From the NCBI GenBank assembly GCA_029266425.1, contig JAQSWY010000006.1, positions 84,888-148,887 on the forward strand: a stretch of DNA of 64,000 bases, in the 5' to 3' direction. This DNA is from Xanthobacteraceae bacterium (lineage in GTDB: Bacteria; Pseudomonadota; Alphaproteobacteria; Rhizobiales; Xanthobacteraceae). A program made the translations under genes and the position numbers. Every line of letters begins with the position of its first letter. Position 1 is the stretch's first letter. This document shows positions 61,012 through 64,000 of the stretch, one piece after another. The notes under the pieces are model-generated. The model did not search any database, was not told where the DNA came from, and worked only from the letters and a program-made list of their open reading frames with translations.

Positions 61012-62061
61012 ATGCGTTTCAGCCGCATGATCACCGTCGTCGGCGCCCATGCGGCCGGCGAGCTCAATGAGGTCATCACCGGAGGCGTGCTCGACGTGCC
61101 CGGCAAGACCATGTTCGAGAAAATGCAATATGTGCAGACCCACCGCGACGACCTGCGCAAGTTCCTCTTGAACGAGCCGCGCGGCCGGGTCTCGCAATGC
61201 GTGAACCTGGTGCTGCCGCCGACGACGCCGGAGGCGGACGCCGGCTTCGTCATCATAGAATCCGACTATTACGTGCCGATGTCCGGCACCAACACCATCT
61301 GCACGGTCACCGCGCTGCTGGAGACCGGCATGATCCCGATGCAGGAGCCCGTCACGCACCTGACGATGGAGGCGCCGGCCGGCCTGGTGAAGGTCTCGGC
61401 CGAGTGCCGGGACGGCAAATGCGTGAACGTGACGTTCGACAATGTGCCGGGCTTCGTCTTCGCGCTCGACGGCAAGATCGATGTGCCGGGCCTCGGCACC
61501 ATTACCGTCGATGTCGCCTATGGCGGCATGATCTATTGCCTTGTCGATGCGCAGAGCCTCGGCTTCAAGCTCGATCTCGCGGAAGCGGCCCAGCTGGTCG
61601 AGGTCGGCGAGCGCATCAAGAAGGCGGCGGCCGAGCAGATCCCCGCGGTGCATCCGGAGAACCCCGAGATCCACACCATCAACCAGACGCTGTTCGCCGG
61701 GCCGCTGATCGAGACCGCCGAGGGCAAGCGCTCGAAGAACACGGTGATCGTCTCGCCCGGCCGGCACGACCGTTCGCCCTGCGGCACCGGCACCTGCGCC
61801 CGCATGGCGGTGCTGCACGCCCGCGGCCAGCTAAAGATCGGCGAGACCTTCGTGCACCAGTCGCTGATCGGCACCGAGTTCATCGGCCGACTGCGCGGCA
61901 CCACGACGCTCGGCGATGTGCCGGCCGTGCTGCCGACCATCACCGGACCGGCCTGGATCACCGCTTTCCACCAATATGTGCTCGACCCGACCGACCCGTT
62001 CCCGCACGGCTATCGGCTGGGCGACACCTGGCCGGGCTACACCGGCGAGCAGCCGATCTGA
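61012..62061 (+). CDS. Proline racemase-superfamily protein with Ser/Cys active site
   Basis: The 349-residue protein is full-length for the superfamily. The first catalytic position is Ser91 in VPMSGTNTICTV instead of Cys, and the second is Cys257 in DRSPCGTGTCARM. Members with a Ser/Cys pair are known and can act as epimerases or as 3-hydroxyproline dehydratases; which applies cannot be read here. It differs from the Cys/Cys paralog at 56095, so the operon has two non-redundant enzymes. It ends the operon, 22 bases after the HypD-like gene. Confidence 0.87.
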   Translation: MRFSRMITVVGAHAAGELNEVITGGVLDVPGKTMFEKMQYVQTHRDDLRKFLLNEPRGRVSQCVNLVLPPTTPEADAGFVIIESDYYVPMSGTNTICTVTALLETGMIPMQEPVTHLTMEAPAGLVKVSAECRDGKCVNVTFDNVPGFVFALDGKIDVPGLGTITVDVAYGGMIYCLVDAQSLGFKLDLAEAAQLVEVGERIKKAAAEQIPAVHPENPEIHTINQTLFAGPLIETAEGKRSKNTVIVSPGRHDRSPCGTGTCARMAVLHARGQLKIGETFVHQSLIGTEFIGRLRGTTTLGDVPAVLPTITGPAWITAFHQYVLDPTDPFPHGYRLGDTWPGYTGEQPI

Positions 62062-62087
62062 CGCGCGGCCGTAGATCCGTCGTGGGC

Positions 62088-62170
62088 CGTCATCCCCGGG
62101 CTTGTTCCGGGGATCCACGTCCGTGACGAAGGAACAACCGTGGATGGCCGGGACAAGCCCGGCCATGACG
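62088..62170. repeat. Dispersed inverted repeat, family A copy 6
   Basis: It begins cgtcatccccgggcttgttcc and ends with the mirrored ggccgggacaagcccggcca plus tgacg. It lies between the end of the catabolic operon and the converging HAD gene. Confidence 0.85.
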
Positions 62171-62177
62171 CAGGAGC

Positions 62178-62828
62178 CTAGCGGCCTTCCTCTATAAGGG
62201 CGCTTAGCCGAACCAGATCATTCTGAATGGGAACCGAAGCCGGGAACGGGTTCGGCTCCGGCTCGGCCACGATACCGAGGAATGGCATGCCCAGTTCCAG
62301 CGCGGCCATGTATTCGGTGATGGAATCGCCGACGGCGAGAACGTCGCCGGGAGCGTGGCCGCCTTCGCGGGCGATCGCAGCGAACGCCTGGAGCTTCCGG
62401 GTCGGGGCGCCGACGATGTCGTGGAAATAGCGCCGCAGCCCTCGGTTCCCGACGATCAGTTCGAGCTCGGATTGCGGCGTCCCCGATACGACATGCAAGG
62501 GAAGCTTGTGGTGGGCCTCCTCGAGAAACTCGAGCGCGCCCGGCACGAACGGACACGCCATCACCTGATCGAGAACGATCTCGCTGTAACGCCGGCACAG
62601 GCCATCGATCACTGCGCTGTCCGCCGTGCGAGCGAACAGCTCCGCTTCGAAATAGTTGAACTTGTCGCGCCGGCTGACGCCGCCATGCAACAGTTGGTAT
62701 CGCACGACAGCGTCGACTTTTGCCGGCTCTTCGTCCTTGTATATGTCGGCAAATGCCTTGGCCTTTATGTCGACGGATTCGAGAATGACGCCGTCGAAAT
62801 CGAATATGATCGCCGAATACCGTGCCAT
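62178..62828 (-). CDS. HAD-superfamily phosphatase
   Basis: The 216-residue protein has nucleophile Asp10 and acid Asp12 in IIFDFDGVILES, motif II VVSGTPQ near 113, lysine in VGAPTRKLQAF near 140 and acidic motif IV LAVGDSITEYMAA near 164. The helical cap after residue 16 resembles phosphoglycolate phosphatase-like (Gph/PgmB) proteins. Substrate unknown. It lies alone and converges on the catabolic operon. Confidence 0.85.
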   Translation of the reverse strand: MARYSAIIFDFDGVILESVDIKAKAFADIYKDEEPAKVDAVVRYQLLHGGVSRRDKFNYFEAELFARTADSAVIDGLCRRYSEIVLDQVMACPFVPGALEFLEEAHHKLPLHVVSGTPQSELELIVGNRGLRRYFHDIVGAPTRKLQAFAAIAREGGHAPGDVLAVGDSITEYMAALELGMPFLGIVAEPEPNPFPASVPIQNDLVRLSALIEEGR

Positions 62829-62927
62829 GCCTGCTGCTCGTCTATCGCCCGAACCGAGCTTAGCTGACGGCGAAGCGCACGTGCAGCGGCAAATCCGGAT
62901 TGCGACAAACGGCCTGCGCCATGGAGG

Positions 62928-63275
62928 CTAGTGGCTGATCATCCACGGCCGCGCCTTCGGGAAGCTCTTCGCAGCGTTCGCCGAGGCGCTCTTCTTCTTC
63001 GTCCGGCTCTTCATGCCGCCGGAGCAGCACGAGCAAGCCGAACCATGCTTCGCCTTGAAATCGCCGACCGACAGCGGGGCGTTGGCGGCGCGCTCATTGG
63101 TGGAATGCGCCGCAAGGCTCTCGCGCGACATGGAGGAGAAGTGCGGCGCGGTCAGCATCACGCGGGGCGCGGCCGCGCCGCAATCGGGGCAGGGCTGCGG
63201 CGCCTGGTATTCGCTCATCGGACGCATGGCGGTGAAGTCGCCACAGTCCTCGCAGAGATATTCATAGACCGGCAT
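62928..63275 (-). CDS. fmdB: FmdB-family zinc-ribbon protein
   Basis: The 115-residue protein starts with the FmdB zinc ribbon: MPVYEYLCEDCGDF (Cys8, Cys11) and CPDCGAAAPRVM (Cys29, Cys32). A cysteine-rich patch SACSCCSGG near 80 and a basic tail follow. FmdB was described as a regulator of formamidase. The truncated formamidase gene lies just upstream on the same strand, which matches the usual pairing. Confidence 0.88.
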   Translation of the reverse strand: MPVYEYLCEDCGDFTAMRPMSEYQAPQPCPDCGAAAPRVMLTAPHFSSMSRESLAAHSTNERAANAPLSVGDFKAKHGSACSCCSGGMKSRTKKKSASANAAKSFPKARPWMISH

Positions 63276-63305
63276 AGGTGTCGCTCCTCAATCCCACATC
63301 GGCAA

Positions 63306-63420
63306 CGTCATCCTGAGGTGCGAGCGTCAGCGAGCCTCGAAGGATGTTCGCGCCGATTGACGCTGCTTTGCTTCAGCATCCTTCGAAGCTCGGGCTTTGC
63401 CCGAGCGCCTCAGGATGACG
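63306..63420. repeat. Dispersed inverted repeat (family D)
   Basis: The arms cgtcatcctgaggtgcgagc and cgagcgcctcaggatgacg, with inner cctcgaaggatg and catccttcgaagc, form a roughly 115-base imperfect palindrome. It is unrelated to families A-C and lies between fmdA and fmdB. Confidence 0.75.
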
Positions 63421-63444
63421 TGGCTTGGTTGATGAAAGGGGCGG

Positions 63445-63469
63445 GCGGGGCGGCACCATGCCGCCCCGC
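63445..63469. terminator. Hairpin after fmdA
   Basis: gcggggcggca (63445-63455) pairs with tgccgccccgc (63459-63469) around a 3-base loop, 24 bases after the fmdA stop on the minus strand. No T-run is seen, but the strong stem may separate fmdA from fmdB expression. Confidence 0.5.
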
Positions 63470-63492
63470 TCTTTCCTGCGGTTCGCGGGGGA

Positions 63493-64000
63493 TCAGACGT
63501 CCGGCGAAAGCGGCATGTCTATCGAACCGTCGAGGAATTTGGTCGGGCCGGCCGCGGTCGGGTTGATGTCGAAATCGAAGATCTCGGTCGGCAGCCAGAG
63601 CGTGGCGCAGGCGTTCGGGATATCGACCACGCCCGATATGTGGCCCTGCACCGGCGCGGTGCCGAGAATCGAATAGGCCTGCGCGCCCGAATAGCCGAAC
63701 TTCTTCAGATATTCGATCGCGTTGAGGCAGGCCTGGCGATAGGCGATGTGGACGTCGAGATAGTGCTGCTTGCCGCTCTCGTCGACCGAGATGCCCTCGA
63801 AGATCAGATAGTCCTTGTAGTTCGGCGTCACCGGCGATGGCTTGAAGATCGGGTTCTTGATGCCGTACTTCGCCATGCCGCCCTTCAGCACGTCGACCTT
63901 TAGATGCACCCAGCCGGCCATCTCGATGGCGCCGCAGAAGGTGATCTCGCCGTCGCCCTGGCTGAAGTGCAGGTCGCCCATCGAGAGGCCGCCGCCGTCG
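63493..64000 (-). CDS. fmdA: Formamidase/acetamidase, C-terminal fragment
   Basis: About 168 C-terminal residues are visible; the gene runs off the right edge. GDLHFSQGDGEITFCGAIEM (the conserved metal/active-site stretch of FmdA/AmdA), HIAYRQACLNAIEYLKKFGY and VQGHISGVVDIPNACATLWL are strong family matches. The enzyme hydrolyses formamide or short amides to ammonia and the acid. The partner fmdB follows downstream. Confidence 0.92.
   Translation of the reverse strand, partial: DGGGLSMGDLHFSQGDGEITFCGAIEMAGWVHLKVDVLKGGMAKYGIKNPIFKPSPVTPNYKDYLIFEGISVDESGKQHYLDVHIAYRQACLNAIEYLKKFGYSGAQAYSILGTAPVQGHISGVVDIPNACATLWLPTEIFDFDINPTAAGPTKFLDGSIDMPLSPDV

Noticed and set aside
1443..63420. CRISPR array made of the repeated palindromes
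   Set aside because: Copies are kilobases apart and not separated by short unique spacers. No cas gene is present.

Overview
The window is GC-rich with an alphaproteobacterial style: many GntR/FCD and LysR regulators, a very high density of solute importers, Tat-signal proteins, and dispersed palindromic intergenic repeats of the kind seen in Hyphomicrobiales. Family or genus cannot be fixed from this sequence. No tRNA, rRNA, CRISPR array, insertion sequence, integrase or phage gene was recognised. The region looks like a chromosomal (or large-replicon) catabolic accessory region.

Layout. 1-163 is the end of an acyl-CoA thioesterase, followed by a beta-propeller protein. 1977-5772 is a tripartite tricarboxylate transporter (TctC-TctB-TctA) with a sugar-isomerase-like TIM barrel. 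5858-8605 has a signal-less solute-binding protein, a LysR regulator and a Tat-signal SDR. 8725-12732 is a GntR regulator with a complete polar-amino-acid ABC importer. 12766-14766 is a membrane protein with a ClpP/COG3904-like protease domain whose 5' end is AT-rich. 15084-17502 is a second amino-acid importer. 17645-21492 is a five-gene operon (DUF2304, GT2, small DMT protein, methyltransferase, DUF2142) for envelope glycan work. 21677-22203 holds two truncated genes. 22354-29684 carries a quinone oxidoreductase/LysR pair, a two-component system, two methyltransferases, MipA and a membrane LytTR regulator. 30218-34186 is a PotABCD-type importer.

The right half is metabolic. 34376-36935 encodes 5-oxoprolinase PxpABC. 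37286-41234 joins a DUF1989 protein, an amino-acid importer and a ureohydrolase. 41294-46131 has a GntR regulator, a DapA-family aldolase, an SDR with an altered active site, a 2-hydroxyacid dehydrogenase and an M20 carbamoylase-like amidohydrolase. 46298-52537 is a branched-chain-type (Liv) importer with an SDR and a GntR regulator. Divergent from it, 52716-62061 is a ten-gene operon: cupin, SDR, aspartate-dehydrogenase-like protein, D-amino-acid oxidase, hydroxyproline-epimerase-like protein, NIPSNAP, a fused B12-dependent mutase-like protein, alpha/beta hydrolase, a HypD-like deaminase and a second proline-racemase-superfamily protein. The window closes with a HAD hydrolase, FmdB and the end of FmdA formamidase.

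The most interesting part is 52538-62061. It contains what looks like the hydroxyproline route (epimerase, D-amino-acid oxidase, pyrroline-hydroxycarboxylate deaminase) but no ketoglutarate-semialdehyde dehydrogenase. It also has a single-chain adenosylcobalamin mutase-like protein translationally coupled to a NIPSNAP protein. Two matching palindromic operators flank the divergent GntR/cupin promoter. This could be a pathway for an unusual cyclic or hydroxylated amino acid that needs a carbon-skeleton rearrangement; the substrate is unknown.
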